DNA of 64,000 nt from Sulfurimonas sp. (GCF_026988655.1 NZ_JALSKT010000085.1:1-64000), one strand, 5' to 3'; numbered from the stretch's first letter, positions 22,001-33,845 are shown. The notes: generated by a model from the sequence alone, not told the origin. Translations and numbers: made by a program.

Positions 22001-23038
22001 ATGAAAAATAGAATAAATTTTGAAGATGCGTTAAAACTTTACGATATGGATTTTTTTGAACTTGGTGACCTTGCAGATGCAAAGCGTAGAGAGTTACATG
22101 GTGATAAAACATACTTTAATATCAACCGTCATATAAATCCGACCAATATTTGTGCAGATGTGTGTAAGTTTTGTGCTTATGCTGCAAACAGAAAAAACCC
22201 CAACCCTTATACTATGAGTCATGAAGATATTATGGAGATAGTCAAAGAAGTAGAGAGTCACGGTGCTAAAGAAGTGCATATCGTCTCTGCACACAATCCT
22301 GATGTAACCCTAGACTGGTATATCACTATATTTCAAAAGATAAAAGCTGCGTATCCTCATCTTCATGTCAAAGCCTTAACAGCTGCTGAGGTTGATTTTT
22401 TATCTCGCCATCATGGACTGACGTATGATGAAGTACTTGACTTGATGGTGGAAAATGGAGTGGACTCTATGCCCGGTGGTGGTGCTGAGATATTTGATGA
22501 GAAAGTACGTGACTTTATCTGTAAAGGAAAAGTGACATCAGATCAGTGGTTTGAGATTCATCGTAAATGGCATGAGCGAGGCAAAAAATCAAATGTCACG
22601 ATGCTTTTTGGACACATAGAATCTCGTGAAAATCGCATAGATCATATGATGAGAATTCGTGAACTTCAAGATATTACAGGTGGTTTTAACTGCTTTATTC
22701 CTCTTGTGTATCAAACAGAAAATAATTATCTCAAAATAGATAAACCTGTGACAGCAAACGAGGTACTAAAAACAATGGCAGTAGCAAGATTAGTGCTTGA
22801 TAACGTACCAAATCTTAAAGCTTATTGGGTTACTTCAACGGTTAATCTTGCACTTGTCGCACAAGAGTTTGGAGCAAACGATCTCGATGGTACGATAGAA
22901 AAAGAGTCGATAAACTCAGCTGCAGGTGCAAAAAGTGCCAATGGTGTTGTACTTGAAGATTTTACAGCATTGATAAAAAACAGCGGATTTACTCCAGTTG
23001 AGAGAGATAGCCTCTATAATGAGATAAAAGTCTGGTAA
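22001..23038 (+). CDS. mqnE: Aminofutalosine synthase (radical SAM)
   Basis: NPTNICADVCKFCAYAANRKNPNPYTMS radical-SAM cluster; futalosine-pathway architecture. Confidence 0.93.
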   Translation: MKNRINFEDALKLYDMDFFELGDLADAKRRELHGDKTYFNINRHINPTNICADVCKFCAYAANRKNPNPYTMSHEDIMEIVKEVESHGAKEVHIVSAHNPDVTLDWYITIFQKIKAAYPHLHVKALTAAEVDFLSRHHGLTYDEVLDLMVENGVDSMPGGGAEIFDEKVRDFICKGKVTSDQWFEIHRKWHERGKKSNVTMLFGHIESRENRIDHMMRIRELQDITGGFNCFIPLVYQTENNYLKIDKPVTANEVLKTMAVARLVLDNVPNLKAYWVTSTVNLALVAQEFGANDLDGTIEKESINSAAGAKSANGVVLEDFTALIKNSGFTPVERDSLYNEIKVW

Positions 23039-23039
23039 A

Positions 23040-23855
23040 TTGATGCATATCACTGTTGTAATTCCCACTTACAATAGATATGAATTTTTAAGACGTGCAC
23101 TCTACTCTGTACTCGATCAAAGCTATGCAGCATCTGAAATCATTGTCGTTGATGATGGTTCTACAGATAATACGGCTTCCATCAAAGAAGAATTTCCACA
23201 AGTAAAATACATCTATCAAAATAACGCTGGAGTCTCTCGTGCACGAAATCTTGGCATTGTAAACGCAGTGCATGAGTGGATAGCGTTTTTAGATTCTGAT
23301 GATACTTGGCAGAGAGATAAACTCAAAGAACAAGTAAACTTTCACCTACAAAACCCTACTATTTTGATGAGTTTTACAGATGAGAAGTGGATTCGTGATG
23401 ATAAGGAAGTGAAAATTCCTAAGAAATTTAAAAAGTATGGTGGAGAGATATTTGAAAAATCTCTCTCTTATTGTAATATTGCCCCTTCTTCTACCCTTAT
23501 CCAGAAAAATCTTTTGGATGAAGTAGGGTTTTTTGATGAGAGTTTAGAAGTTTGTGAAGATTATGATTTATGGCTTCGTATTGCGATGAATTACACTATA
23601 GGTCTTGTGGATAAAAAACTCATCACAAAATATGCAGGACATAATGACCAACTCAGTTTTAAATACTGGGGGATGGATAGATTTCGCGTTTTGGCACTAG
23701 AAAAACTTTTATCTACTTGTGATAATGCTCAGCAAGTTGCACTTATTAAAAAAGAAGCACAGAAAAAGTATACACTCTTACTCAAAGGTGCACAGAAATA
23801 TGATAAAATACTAGAGATTAAAAATTATGAAAAAAAAATAGAGAGCTTTCAATGA
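23040..23855 (+). CDS. Family 2 glycosyltransferase
   Basis: ITVVIPTYNRYEFLRRALYSVLDQSYAASEIIVVDDGSTDNT. Confidence 0.92.
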   Translation: MMHITVVIPTYNRYEFLRRALYSVLDQSYAASEIIVVDDGSTDNTASIKEEFPQVKYIYQNNAGVSRARNLGIVNAVHEWIAFLDSDDTWQRDKLKEQVNFHLQNPTILMSFTDEKWIRDDKEVKIPKKFKKYGGEIFEKSLSYCNIAPSSTLIQKNLLDEVGFFDESLEVCEDYDLWLRIAMNYTIGLVDKKLITKYAGHNDQLSFKYWGMDRFRVLALEKLLSTCDNAQQVALIKKEAQKKYTLLLKGAQKYDKILEIKNYEKKIESFQ

Positions 23856-25063
23856 CATATGCACACAACTTTAACCCGACAATTTCAGATGAGACAGTTT
23901 TTCAAGCAATTTTGGATGAAAAAGATGATATAGGTTACTATAATTTACCATTTCAAGATACTACTGCGTTTAAAGAGTACGCAAAAACGGTACAACAAAA
24001 TAACATCGTTGTTATCGGTATAGGTGGGAGTAGTTTAGGTACTTATGCTATTTATAAATTTTTAAAACATAGCAAAAATTTACAAAAGAAGTTGTTTTTT
24101 CTTGAGACAACAGATCCTATAGATATTCAGTCTAAAATCCAAATGATAGATTTAAAAGATACACTTTTTATAGTAATCTCAAAGTCGGGTACTACCGTTG
24201 AGACAGTTTCCATATTTAAGTACATTAACTCTCTTATAAAATGTGATAAAAATAATACTGTGGTTATCACAGAAAATGATTCTAAACTCAATACATACGC
24301 TAAAATGCATGGCATGACTGCGTTTGAAATTCCTAAAAATGTAGGTGGAAGATTTTCTGTATTTTCTGCAGTAGGACTTTTACCTTTGGCGATTGTTGGC
24401 ATAGATATTGATGAACTTATGCGTGGCACAAAACGCATTTATGATGGCTTTTTTAGTGCAAATAAAACTGCTATTAAAGAGAGATTGCTCAATAAGGCAC
24501 GTTTTTTAGTAGAGTATAAAAATAAATTTAATATAAATGTTATTTTCTCATACTCTTCACGACTAGAAGGCTTTAACAAGTGGTATATTCAGCTTTGGGG
24601 AGAGAGTCTTGGAAAGATTGATGTCAATGGCTCAAGAGCTGGACTGACACCTGTTGGTATCATTGGACCCATAGATCAGCATTCATTTTTACAGCTTATC
24701 ATAGAGGGAAGACGAGATAAAACAGTTACGGTAATTAAAGTAGAAAATTTTGAAAATGATTTACAAATACCAGATATCACCCTTGAAGGTTTAGAAGAGT
24801 TAGACTATCTCAATAACATGGAATTTTCTTCACTGATTAAAAACCAAGCTGATGCAACAATCGAGTCAATCAATAATCTTAAAGATATTCCTTGTGATGT
24901 TATGACCATAGATGGAGTGTGTGAAACTGCCATTTCAAGTTTGATGTATGAATATGAACTTTTAACTTCACTATGTGCAAAATTTATGTATATAGATGCT
25001 TATAATCAGCCCGGTGTAGAGAGTGGAAAAATCATTTTGAAGAAGAAGCTTCAAGGCAAATAA
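23852..25063 (+). CDS. pgi: Glucose-6-phosphate isomerase
   Basis: GIGGSSLGTYAIYKFL, FIVISKSGTTVET, WGESLGKIDVNGSRAGLTPVGIIGPIDQHSFLQL. Confidence 0.93.
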   Translation: MTYAHNFNPTISDETVFQAILDEKDDIGYYNLPFQDTTAFKEYAKTVQQNNIVVIGIGGSSLGTYAIYKFLKHSKNLQKKLFFLETTDPIDIQSKIQMIDLKDTLFIVISKSGTTVETVSIFKYINSLIKCDKNNTVVITENDSKLNTYAKMHGMTAFEIPKNVGGRFSVFSAVGLLPLAIVGIDIDELMRGTKRIYDGFFSANKTAIKERLLNKARFLVEYKNKFNINVIFSYSSRLEGFNKWYIQLWGESLGKIDVNGSRAGLTPVGIIGPIDQHSFLQLIIEGRRDKTVTVIKVENFENDLQIPDITLEGLEELDYLNNMEFSSLIKNQADATIESINNLKDIPCDVMTIDGVCETAISSLMYEYELLTSLCAKFMYIDAYNQPGVESGKIILKKKLQGK

Positions 25064-25136
25064 AATATCGTAATTTTAAAGAAAAATCTGTATAATAGTA
25101 TCAATAATAATTTAAAATTTTAGGTAATAATATAAT

Positions 25137-26306
25137 ATGAAAATAGCAATAGCAGGAACAGGATACGTAGGTCTCTCAAACGGAATTCTTCTTTCTCAAA
25201 AGAATGAAGTAGTCGCCCTAGATATCATCCCAGAAAAAGTAGAAATGCTTAATAAAAAAATATCTCCTATAGAAGATAAAGAGATACAAGAGTATCTCCA
25301 AAGAGATGATCTAAACTTTAAAGCAACGCTTGATAAAGAAGAAGCATATAAAAATGCAGACTTTATCATCATAGCAACACCTACTGACTATGACACTGAG
25401 ACAAACTACTTTAACACTAAAAGCATTGAGTATGTCATAGCAGATGTACTAGAGATAAATCCAGATGCAACAATGGTTATAAAGTCAACGGTACCTGTAG
25501 GCTACACCAAAGAGATCAGTAAAAAATTTAACACAAACAACATTATCTTCTCTCCAGAATTTCTAAGAGAAGGAAAAGCCCTTCACGATAACCTCTACCC
25601 AAGTAGAATAATTGTAGGTGAAAGATCTGAGCGTGCGCAAACATTTGCCAATCTTTTAGCTGGTGGTGCTAAAAAAGAAAATATAGACATCCTCTTTACT
25701 GACTCAACAGAAGCAGAAGCTGTCAAACTCTTTTCAAACACTTACCTTGCAATGCGTGTAGCATATTTTAACGAGCTAGATTCTTATGCACAAGCACATA
25801 ATCTTAATGCAAGACAAATCATTGAAGGTGTAGGATTAGATCCAAGAATAGGAACACACTACAATAACCCAAGCTTTGGTTATGGAGGTTATTGTCTTCC
25901 AAAAGATACGAAACAACTTCGTGCTAACTATGCAGATGTACCATGTAATATGATAAGTGCCATAGTAGAAGCAAACAGTACACGTAAAGACTTCATAGCA
26001 GATTCTATACTCAATCGCCATCCAAAAATAGTAGGGATTTATAGACTCACAATGAAATCAGGCTCAGATAACTTTAGAAGTTCTGCTATTCAAGGCATTA
26101 TGAAACGTATAAAAGCCAAAGGTGTAGAAGTAGTTATCTACGAACCAACATATAATGAAGATGAGTTTTTTAACTCTAAAGTTATAAAGGATCTTGATGA
26201 GTTTAAAAAGATGAGTGATGTCATAGTGGCAAATAGACTCTCAGATGAGATTAGGGATGTAGTAGATAAAGTATATACGAGAGATATTTTCGAGTCAGAT
26301 AGTTAG
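25137..26306 (+). CDS. Nucleotide-sugar (UDP-glucose-type) 6-dehydrogenase
   Basis: [54 protein letters not shown]. Confidence 0.93.
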   Translation: MKIAIAGTGYVGLSNGILLSQKNEVVALDIIPEKVEMLNKKISPIEDKEIQEYLQRDDLNFKATLDKEEAYKNADFIIIATPTDYDTETNYFNTKSIEYVIADVLEINPDATMVIKSTVPVGYTKEISKKFNTNNIIFSPEFLREGKALHDNLYPSRIIVGERSERAQTFANLLAGGAKKENIDILFTDSTEAEAVKLFSNTYLAMRVAYFNELDSYAQAHNLNARQIIEGVGLDPRIGTHYNNPSFGYGGYCLPKDTKQLRANYADVPCNMISAIVEANSTRKDFIADSILNRHPKIVGIYRLTMKSGSDNFRSSAIQGIMKRIKAKGVEVVIYEPTYNEDEFFNSKVIKDLDEFKKMSDVIVANRLSDEIRDVVDKVYTRDIFESDS

Positions 26307-26317
26307 AGATAAATATT

Positions 26318-26349
26318 TTTCATAGCTAAGAAAAATCTTCGCTATGAAA
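26318..26349. terminator. Hairpin between the convergent nucleotide-sugar dehydrogenase and glutathionylspermidine synthase-like genes
   Basis: TTTCATAGC ... GCTATGAAA, 9-bp perfect stem. Confidence 0.7.
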
Positions 26350-27523
26350 CTATCACATGTCCTACAAATTTACTCATATTATCTAAAATATCTCCACCTT
26401 TTCTAAAACTTAGTCCACAAGCTTCATAAGCAAAAAATACTCCTGCTTGGTACTTCGCACCTTTTGCATCTTTTGGAAATTCTACAAACTCCTGATAAAC
26501 TTTTTTATAATTGTCATATGGACCCGCAGTCGCTAGACTTGTAGTGCCATCAGCTTCAATTATTTTTGTATTTGCACCTTCTCTACCAAAAACAGGTTTT
26601 TCTACCTGTTTAACACCTTGAAGTGGCTCAAATGATGTTTGTAATAAGTAAGGAGAATCAGGAAATAATTTACTCAAAATTGCCATCATCCCTTTAGATT
26701 GAAAGAGTAGGGTATAGGCTGGATTAAGTATAATGGCTTTTTGATTCTCAATGATATTTGTGAGCGTCGTTGCCAACTCTGGTTCTTCTATGGCGATATC
26801 TTCCCATGGATAAAGTTTAAACCAGTATTCGTATTGGTTGCCCTCACTATCATAGATACCATTTTCATCAAAATGAACATTATGCAAAAACTCAAAACTC
26901 GTGACAAATCCCGCATCGGTTGCCATTTGTTGTAAAAGTCTTACTGTACTCTCTTCTTCATCATTGCCCTCTACGGAGGAAAAAAGTATCTTCCATCCAT
27001 CATAATTTGCATCAAAAGTATCTGTATCATCAAAGAGTGTTATAAGTCTTTTAAAGTTGTTAGATATGGCTTCATATACATTGTTAAATTGACTCTCTTC
27101 GTCCATATCATTGGACTTGAGTATTGCCCATTGGAGTAGAGCAGTCTCAAAAAGTGCTGTCGGTGTATCAGCATTAAACTCAATGAGTTTGATCTCTTGA
27201 GCATCTATGCCACCAGCTAAATCAAAGCGACTGTAGATATGCCAATGTACATCATTTTCCCAACTTTTTTTGATAGTCTCAATAAGGTTAAACGGGATGC
27301 CTAAATCAAAAAAAAGATTGTTTTTAATTACATACTCAGCGGCTTCAACATACATATCATACAGAGTATTAGCCGCTTCATAATAAGCTTCTGCTTCTTG
27401 AGGCGTTATGGTAACTAGTTCATCGCTTATATATTTACTGCCATCACTATCTGTATGCCATGAAAAACCTATCTCATCTAAGGTGTCATCATCTACTGCG
27501 TTTACTTTTGTTGTTAGTATCAT
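26342..27523 (-). CDS. Glutathionylspermidine synthase family protein (YgiC-like)
   Basis: ATP-grasp features: HWHIYSRFDLAGG, LIEFNADTPTALFETALLQW, VFGREGANTKI, YQAGVFFAYEACGLSFR. Confidence 0.88.
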   Translation of the reverse strand: MILTTKVNAVDDDTLDEIGFSWHTDSDGSKYISDELVTITPQEAEAYYEAANTLYDMYVEAAEYVIKNNLFFDLGIPFNLIETIKKSWENDVHWHIYSRFDLAGGIDAQEIKLIEFNADTPTALFETALLQWAILKSNDMDEESQFNNVYEAISNNFKRLITLFDDTDTFDANYDGWKILFSSVEGNDEEESTVRLLQQMATDAGFVTSFEFLHNVHFDENGIYDSEGNQYEYWFKLYPWEDIAIEEPELATTLTNIIENQKAIILNPAYTLLFQSKGMMAILSKLFPDSPYLLQTSFEPLQGVKQVEKPVFGREGANTKIIEADGTTSLATAGPYDNYKKVYQEFVEFPKDAKGAKYQAGVFFAYEACGLSFRKGGDILDNMSKFVGHVIVS

Positions 27524-27525
27524 GA

Positions 27526-28116
27526 TTAACCTCCGAAGAACCCTCCGCTACTTCTACTAGAAGAAGAGCTTTTACTGCCTCCACCAAAGAAGCTTTTTCT
27601 ACTTGAACCACTCTTAGCTGCTTTACCTGCGGCTGAGCGACTATAGGCACTTCTGTTTGTGTTTGTTGAATTTCTTGAAAAGTTTTTGTTGTTCATAAGT
27701 GCATTACCTATCATATTTCCAAGAAGACTCCCCGCAGCAACGGCAAGTATAGTGCCAGCTAGTCCCATTCCTGCACTTCCTGCATTATCTTGTATGGTTT
27801 CACTTGTACCATTTTCTACTTTTTGATATTCTTGTTCTGCAAGCTTTTTCATTTCATCTTCATTCATAAAACGCTCAGTGACTCGTCCATCGGCATCTCT
27901 TTCACGAATAATCGCGCGAGAAGGACCATCAGTAGGCATCTCTTCAACAACAATATATTTGCCATTAGGCTGTTGTTCGATGACAAGAAATTTGTTTTGA
28001 GCTTGTTGTTCTTGTTTTTGCTCGCAACCACTTAATGTACTCATCATTGCTACTCCGGCAGCTCCAAGTGCAACACCACTTGCAATTGATGATAATTGTA
28101 ATTTTGTTTTTATCAT
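27526..28116 (-). CDS. UPF0323 family lipoprotein (YgiB-like)
   Basis: Lipobox LSGC; C-terminal Ser/Gly-rich tail SSSSSRSSGGFFGG; adjacent to the YgiC-like gene. Confidence 0.82.
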   Translation of the reverse strand: MIKTKLQLSSIASGVALGAAGVAMMSTLSGCEQKQEQQAQNKFLVIEQQPNGKYIVVEEMPTDGPSRAIIRERDADGRVTERFMNEDEMKKLAEQEYQKVENGTSETIQDNAGSAGMGLAGTILAVAAGSLLGNMIGNALMNNKNFSRNSTNTNRSAYSRSAAGKAAKSGSSRKSFFGGGSKSSSSSRSSGGFFGG

Positions 28117-28563
28117 TTAATATTCACCTACTATTTTATTTTTGTCCAGAATTATAACTTGTTTTAGTTTATAATCATAAAATGTTACTTTTTTTCGTCC
28201 ATCATAATAGATGTCTCCATGATAGAAAAATTTATCTGTTTTAATATTTACATTTTTTTTCATTAAAAGTAGCTCACCAAAAGTATTTCCTATAGGAGGA
28301 ATGAGTGTGCTAAAAGCGAGAATAAAGAGTATACCTATACTTACAAGGGCTATTTTTGTATTTGCATATATTACTAAATAACCCAATATAAAAGTAAAAA
28401 ATAAAAAAAGAAATATATTTTGATGATCAACAAATAAAATGTTGTAGTAGACATCTATGTTATGCACATCTATGTAGTTTTCTTTTATGCCAAGGATGAT
28501 AAAAAAGTCTAAAATAAAAGTGAAAAATAATCCACTAAGGAATGCTTGAAACAGTTTACTCAT
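28117..28563 (-). CDS. Hypothetical membrane protein
   Basis: Several hydrophobic helices; 4-nt overlap with the upstream gene. Confidence 0.65.
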   Translation of the reverse strand: MSKLFQAFLSGLFFTFILDFFIILGIKENYIDVHNIDVYYNILFVDHQNIFLFLFFTFILGYLVIYANTKIALVSIGILFILAFSTLIPPIGNTFGELLLMKKNVNIKTDKFFYHGDIYYDGRKKVTFYDYKLKQVIILDKNKIVGEY

Positions 28564-29033
28564 CGTAATCTCCTTATCTTCGTGCTATTTATTTTATACA
28601 GTCTTGAAGGCTTTCCCTCATAGAGACCATTTTTATCTTCTATGATTATATCAGCTTTTTTCTCACAAAAGTCACGACAAAAATGTTCTCCTGATTTATT
28701 CGCTGAAGTGGAGTAGTTCCAAGTTGCATTTCTAAGTATTGCAGATGATAAAGTCTCTTTTGCTACTCTAAAGGAAAGATTTTTGACTATAAAAGTTGTT
28801 TTAGTAGAGCGTCTTACACGGTTTTTATATTTTTGAGGGATTCGTTTATTGTCTTTTTGTAGTGCTTTAAAACTTTTTAAAACTTTGATAAATGATTTGT
28901 TAGATGGTCGTGATTTTATATCTTGAAGTTTTGCTTCATTTTGAGATAAAAAACCAACTGTTGTATCAGTTTGAACGAGTATAACCTGAGAGGTTATACT
29001 AGAAAGTCTTGAAGTGCTGTTGCGTTTGACCAT
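28560..29033 (-). CDS. Short Sua5/YciO/YrdC-domain protein
   Basis: [32 protein letters not shown]; 157 aa, start inside the carB 3' end. Confidence 0.75.
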   Translation of the reverse strand: MVKRNSTSRLSSITSQVILVQTDTTVGFLSQNEAKLQDIKSRPSNKSFIKVLKSFKALQKDNKRIPQKYKNRVRRSTKTTFIVKNLSFRVAKETLSSAILRNATWNYSTSANKSGEHFCRDFCEKKADIIIEDKNGLYEGKPSRLYKINSTKIRRLR

Positions 29034-32000
29034 TGCTCATCTTTCATTTCATCAAGCGCTAAGATAAGTGCTCTTGCTGCACTGAGCGTTGTGAAGTAGG
29101 GGATACTGCGTTTGAGAACTTCTTGACGGATCACAACGGCATCTTTTTTGCTGGTGTTATTATCTGAGGTATTAATCGCCATTGAAATTTCATCATTTTT
29201 CATACTATCTTCAATATTTGGACGACCCTCAGAAATTTTCAATACAAGTTCACAAGCAATGCCAGCTTCTTCAATAATTTTTTGTGTTCCTTTTGTCGCT
29301 ACGAGTTTAAACCCATGTCTGATGAGACCGCTAGCAATCTCGGCAGCATGTTGTTTATCTGTATCGACAAAAGAGAGAAAACAAGTCCCAGTTGTTGGAA
29401 TCTTATTTCCAGCACTCAGTTGTGCTTTTGCAAAACTTACACCAAAGTTTTTACTGATTCCCATAACTTCACCAGTTGATTTCATTTCAGGAGAAAGAAC
29501 TAAATCTGCACCGTAGAGTTTATGGAAAGGAAATACTGCTTCTTTTACAGAAACATGCCCTTTTAAACGAGGACGACGTAGACCATTGACCTCTTCTACA
29601 ATATTGTACTTATCATAAAAATCCAGAGAATCAACGAGTTTTTCTCCCATCATGACGCGTGTAGCAACTTTTGCAAGAGGCATACCTGTTGCTTTACTTA
29701 CAAAAGGTACAGTACGAGAAGCTCGTGGGTTAACTTCTATAAGGTAAATTTCATCTTGATAGATTGCATATTGAACATTCACAAGACCCACTACACCAAG
29801 ACCAAGTGCAATAGTTTTCGTTTGTTGTTCAACTTTTTCTATCATTTGTTTACTTAAGTTCATTGGAGGAAGTGAACAAGCAGAGTCACCAGAATGAATT
29901 CCAGCTTCTTCTATGTGTTGCATAACAGAACCAATATAAACCTCTTTGCCATCAGAGATACAATCAACATCCAGCTCAATAGCTTGGTCAAGGAACTTAT
30001 CAATAAGTACAGGAGCTTCATTTGAAACACTAATCGCTAGAGCCATGTATTCATTTAACTCGTCATGGCTGTAAACAATCTTCATACCACGTCCACCTAA
30101 AACAAATGAAGGACGCACAAGAACAGGAAAACCAATTTTTTCAGCGATTGGACCAGCTTCTTCTTTTTTGCGCGCTAAACCATTTTCAGGTTGTCTTAGA
30201 CCATGTTTTTTTACAAAATCAGAAAACTGCTCTCTATCTTCAGCTAAATCAATAATTGCTGATGGTGTTCCAGAAATTTTAGCACCAATTTTGGTGAGCG
30301 AATCTGCAAGTTTTAGTGGTGTTTGTCCACCGAAATGTACGATAATTCCATCTGGTTGTTCATTTTCAATTACCTCTCTTACATGCTCAAAATCTATAGG
30401 CTCAAAGTAAAGCACATCAGAAGTATCATAGTCAGTAGAGACTGTTTCAGGGTTACAGTTATACATAATCGTCTCTATATCCATCTCTTTAAGGGCAAAG
30501 GCAGCATGGACACAACAGTAATCAAATTCAATCCCTTGTCCAATACGGTTAGGACCACCACCTAAGATAAGTACTTTTTTCTTCTCACTACTGCGTTTAG
30601 AAACATTTGGTATTTTAGTAATGTTTGTTGTTGAGTAGAGATATGGTGTAAGTGCTTCAAATTCTGCTGCACAGGTATCGACTTCATTATACTCTAGATG
30701 TACTGAGAGTTTTTTTCTTGCATCATAAACTTCGTTTTCATGTACTTGATGATCTGAGTTTTTTGTTATAAGTTGAGCTATACGTTTATCTGAAAAACCA
30801 TCTACTTTTACATTTCTCATAAAGTCTGCATCAAAAAGGATTTTATCTGTAATAGTAGACTCTTTGTCTATCATCTCTTGCAATTGATATAAGAACCATG
30901 GGTCAATCGCACAAGTGTCAAACATATCTTCAACACTCATACCACGACGGAAACCCTCAGCAACATAGAGAATTCTTTCTGCATTTGGACGACGAATTTC
31001 ATGGCGAATAAACTCATCATCAGCATCTATCTCGTCAAAGCCACATAGACCAGTCTCAAGTGAGCAGAGTGCTTTTTGGACTGACTCTTTAAAAGTACGC
31101 CCTATAGCCATAACTTCACCAACAGATTTCATAGAAGTGCTAAGTGTACTTTGTGCTTCAGGGAATTTTTCAAATGTAAAACGAGGTATCTTTGTAACAA
31201 CATAATCAATGACCGGCTCAAACGCAGCAGGTGTCCCTGTAATATCATTTGTAATCTCATCAAGTGTAAAACCAACAGCTAAAAGTGTTGCAACTTTTGC
31301 TATAGGGTAGCCCGTGGCTTTCGATGCTAGAGCGGAAGAGCGTGAAACACGAGGATTCATCTCGATAACAATCATACGACCAGTTTTAGGATCAATAGAA
31401 AACTGAACATTTGAGCCTCCAGTATCAACACCAACCTCACGTAAAATTGCAAAAGAAGCGTCACGCATTCTTTGGTACTCTTTATCTGTAAGTGTAAGGG
31501 CAGGTGCTACTGTAATACTATCACCAGTATGTACACCCATAGGGTCAAAGTTTTCAATAGAGCAGACGATGATACAGTTGTCAGCTTTGTCACGAATAAC
31601 TTCCATCTCATACTCTTTCCAGCCGAGCATAGATTCCATGATTTCGATTTCATTGACTGGAGATGCAGAGATTCCTTCTTGTGCGAGTTTTTTGAACTCT
31701 TCCATATTGTATGCTACACCAGAACCACCGCCAGCAAGTGTAAAAGAAGCGCGAGAAATTACAGGAAAACCAATCTCTTTGACAACTTCTATGGCCTCTT
31801 CAACACTGTAAGCATTTCTACTTTTTGGTAAATCCATACCAATTTTTATCATTGCTTCATTAAAGAGATGTCTATCTTCACCTTTATTGATAGCTTTTGG
31901 ATCTGCACCTAAAAACTCTATCCCTTCAAGCATACCTTTTTCATGCATACTCATAGCAACATTAAGGGCTGTTTGTCCACCCATGGTAGGTAAAACAGCA

Positions 32001-32251
32001 TCTACATTTTCATCTTTAATGATTTTTGCGATGATCTCTTCTTTGATAGGCTCTATGTAAGTTCTGTCTGCAAATTCAGGGTCAGTCATAATCGTTGCAG
32101 GATTAGAGTTGATAAGCACAACGCGGTAACCTAACTCTTTTAGTGTTTTAACAGCTTGAGTCCCAGAGTAGTCAAACTCACAAGCTTGACCGATTATAAT
32201 CGGACCAGAACCTATAAGTAAAATAGTTTTTATGTCGGTGCGTTTTGGCAT
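28994..32251 (-). CDS. carB: Carbamoyl-phosphate synthase large subunit
   Basis: [33 protein letters not shown]; 1085 aa with duplicated ATP-grasp. Confidence 0.98.
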   Translation of the reverse strand: MPKRTDIKTILLIGSGPIIIGQACEFDYSGTQAVKTLKELGYRVVLINSNPATIMTDPEFADRTYIEPIKEEIIAKIIKDENVDAVLPTMGGQTALNVAMSMHEKGMLEGIEFLGADPKAINKGEDRHLFNEAMIKIGMDLPKSRNAYSVEEAIEVVKEIGFPVISRASFTLAGGGSGVAYNMEEFKKLAQEGISASPVNEIEIMESMLGWKEYEMEVIRDKADNCIIVCSIENFDPMGVHTGDSITVAPALTLTDKEYQRMRDASFAILREVGVDTGGSNVQFSIDPKTGRMIVIEMNPRVSRSSALASKATGYPIAKVATLLAVGFTLDEITNDITGTPAAFEPVIDYVVTKIPRFTFEKFPEAQSTLSTSMKSVGEVMAIGRTFKESVQKALCSLETGLCGFDEIDADDEFIRHEIRRPNAERILYVAEGFRRGMSVEDMFDTCAIDPWFLYQLQEMIDKESTITDKILFDADFMRNVKVDGFSDKRIAQLITKNSDHQVHENEVYDARKKLSVHLEYNEVDTCAAEFEALTPYLYSTTNITKIPNVSKRSSEKKKVLILGGGPNRIGQGIEFDYCCVHAAFALKEMDIETIMYNCNPETVSTDYDTSDVLYFEPIDFEHVREVIENEQPDGIIVHFGGQTPLKLADSLTKIGAKISGTPSAIIDLAEDREQFSDFVKKHGLRQPENGLARKKEEAGPIAEKIGFPVLVRPSFVLGGRGMKIVYSHDELNEYMALAISVSNEAPVLIDKFLDQAIELDVDCISDGKEVYIGSVMQHIEEAGIHSGDSACSLPPMNLSKQMIEKVEQQTKTIALGLGVVGLVNVQYAIYQDEIYLIEVNPRASRTVPFVSKATGMPLAKVATRVMMGEKLVDSLDFYDKYNIVEEVNGLRRPRLKGHVSVKEAVFPFHKLYGADLVLSPEMKSTGEVMGISKNFGVSFAKAQLSAGNKIPTTGTCFLSFVDTDKQHAAEIASGLIRHGFKLVATKGTQKIIEEAGIACELVLKISEGRPNIEDSMKNDEISMAINTSDNNTSKKDAVVIRQEVLKRSIPYFTTLSAARALILALDEMKDEQWSNATALQDFLV

Positions 32252-32334
32252 TTGTTACCTCTTGAAAAATGTATATAAAAAATTTGTTTATTATACACAA
32301 GAGGTACTTAATATTTGATGAGTTTGAGAGAGCC

Positions 32335-33081
32335 TTAGTACTTGAAAGTATAGATAAGCGAGAGCAGTCCCGAATAGATATATTTATCCTTGACTATAGG
32401 ACTATTATAAGCAGTTTGCGGGATATAATCTGCCCGTATATTTGCGAGTGTTGATAGGTTCTTGGTCAATGGATAGTTAATGTATGTTTGCAAACCTAAA
32501 AGTAAACCATCACTTGGAGTATAGGCTGGTCGTTGAGCCGTTGCCTCAGAGGTTTTTACACCATAATAATAATCCAAAAATTTTTGAGATTGGTAGATGG
32601 CTATAAGGCTTGGATAAAAACTAAAATCTCCTAAATGATACTCATCACCGATTTCTGTTTTAACTATTAAGGAGTTGTATCTTCCAAGCATATCCGTGAG
32701 TAACATCGTTTCAATATAGGCATCATGAAAGCTTGCACTAAAAGCAATACCGCCTTCAAAAGTAGTTTTTCGCTCATCCATGCCTTCTAAAGTTTTAGAA
32801 TCACTAGCTTTATAGCCATATGTTCTAGGCTGAGCAGTAAGAGAGAAACCCCAAGCATATGTATCCTCTTTCGCACCTAAAAAGTACATTCCAAAACGGC
32901 TCCAGCGAATATAAAAAAGAGAGTTATCAAAAAATATAACAGGAGAAGGAACAAAAATAGGCTTCGCACCTTCATAAGGCTGCGTTTGGATATAAGGTCC
33001 TAAACCTAGTGTTACTTTTTGTTTTGACTCTTGGGCGTTGAGACTTAGTATGATAAGCATGAAAATGAGAATATACTTCAT
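32335..33081 (-). CDS. MipA/OmpV family outer membrane protein
   Basis: Signal peptide, GLGPYIQTQPYEGAKPIFVPSPVIFFDNSLFYIRWSRFG pattern, aromatic C-terminus. Confidence 0.75.
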   Translation of the reverse strand: MKYILIFMLIILSLNAQESKQKVTLGLGPYIQTQPYEGAKPIFVPSPVIFFDNSLFYIRWSRFGMYFLGAKEDTYAWGFSLTAQPRTYGYKASDSKTLEGMDERKTTFEGGIAFSASFHDAYIETMLLTDMLGRYNSLIVKTEIGDEYHLGDFSFYPSLIAIYQSQKFLDYYYGVKTSEATAQRPAYTPSDGLLLGLQTYINYPLTKNLSTLANIRADYIPQTAYNSPIVKDKYIYSGLLSLIYTFKY

Positions 33082-33845
33082 TTTACTCTCCTAATTAGAT
33101 GAAAATAGTTTGGTTCATTTGATTTATAATAGGGCTCTACTACAGCATTTTGGTAGCCTTGTAGCGTTTTTACAGAAAGGACTTTTCCTACTTTTAATCC
33201 TTTAAAAAAGATATTATCAAGTCCAGAAGTTGTTACTTCATCACCTTTTTTGATACTAATCCAGCCTGAAATATAACTAACAATAATATTTTCATCATTA
33301 TTTCCATGCGCAATTCCAGGTGCTTTGTTCTCTCCGATATTTACTGAGTAAGAACTCTGTATATCGTTGTTCATCAAAGCGAGAGCTCTGCCATTTTTTG
33401 GTATTACGATTCCGGCTACAAATTCCTTATAGGTAAGTCCATAAATTTTTGAAGCATTATAGTCTGGTATCTCTATCCAAAGCCTATTTAAGTTGCCAAA
33501 TTGCTCGTAAGCAATGGTACGTACAAGCTCAACTTGTGGATTAAATGTCAGGGTAGAATTGTTTTCTTTATAGAGATCAGCAAGCTCAGTTGCAAGTTGC
33601 TGTGATTGTAGATGTGAATTTTCGTAAGTTTGCAGTTGCTCTTTAAGTTCTTGAATCTGGGAAGCTTGAAAAAAATGTTTTTCAATTGTAGTGCTGATGT
33701 AGTTAGTAGTGTTGTGATAAGTAGTTTTTACTGCGTTTAGCGTAGAAATGATAGGGGGTTGCAATGTGTTTGAATAATAAATAGCACCCACAAAGAGTGC
33801 TACTATAAGAGAAAAATAGCTAAATACTTGTTTATTCATTCTCAA
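33078..33845 (-). CDS. mreC: Rod shape-determining protein MreC
   Basis: Downstream of mreB; coiled coil plus beta domain; ISIKKGDEVTTSGLDNIFFKGLKVGKV. Confidence 0.9.
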   Translation of the reverse strand: MRMNKQVFSYFSLIVALFVGAIYYSNTLQPPIISTLNAVKTTYHNTTNYISTTIEKHFFQASQIQELKEQLQTYENSHLQSQQLATELADLYKENNSTLTFNPQVELVRTIAYEQFGNLNRLWIEIPDYNASKIYGLTYKEFVAGIVIPKNGRALALMNNDIQSSYSVNIGENKAPGIAHGNNDENIIVSYISGWISIKKGDEVTTSGLDNIFFKGLKVGKVLSVKTLQGYQNAVVEPYYKSNEPNYFHLIRRVK

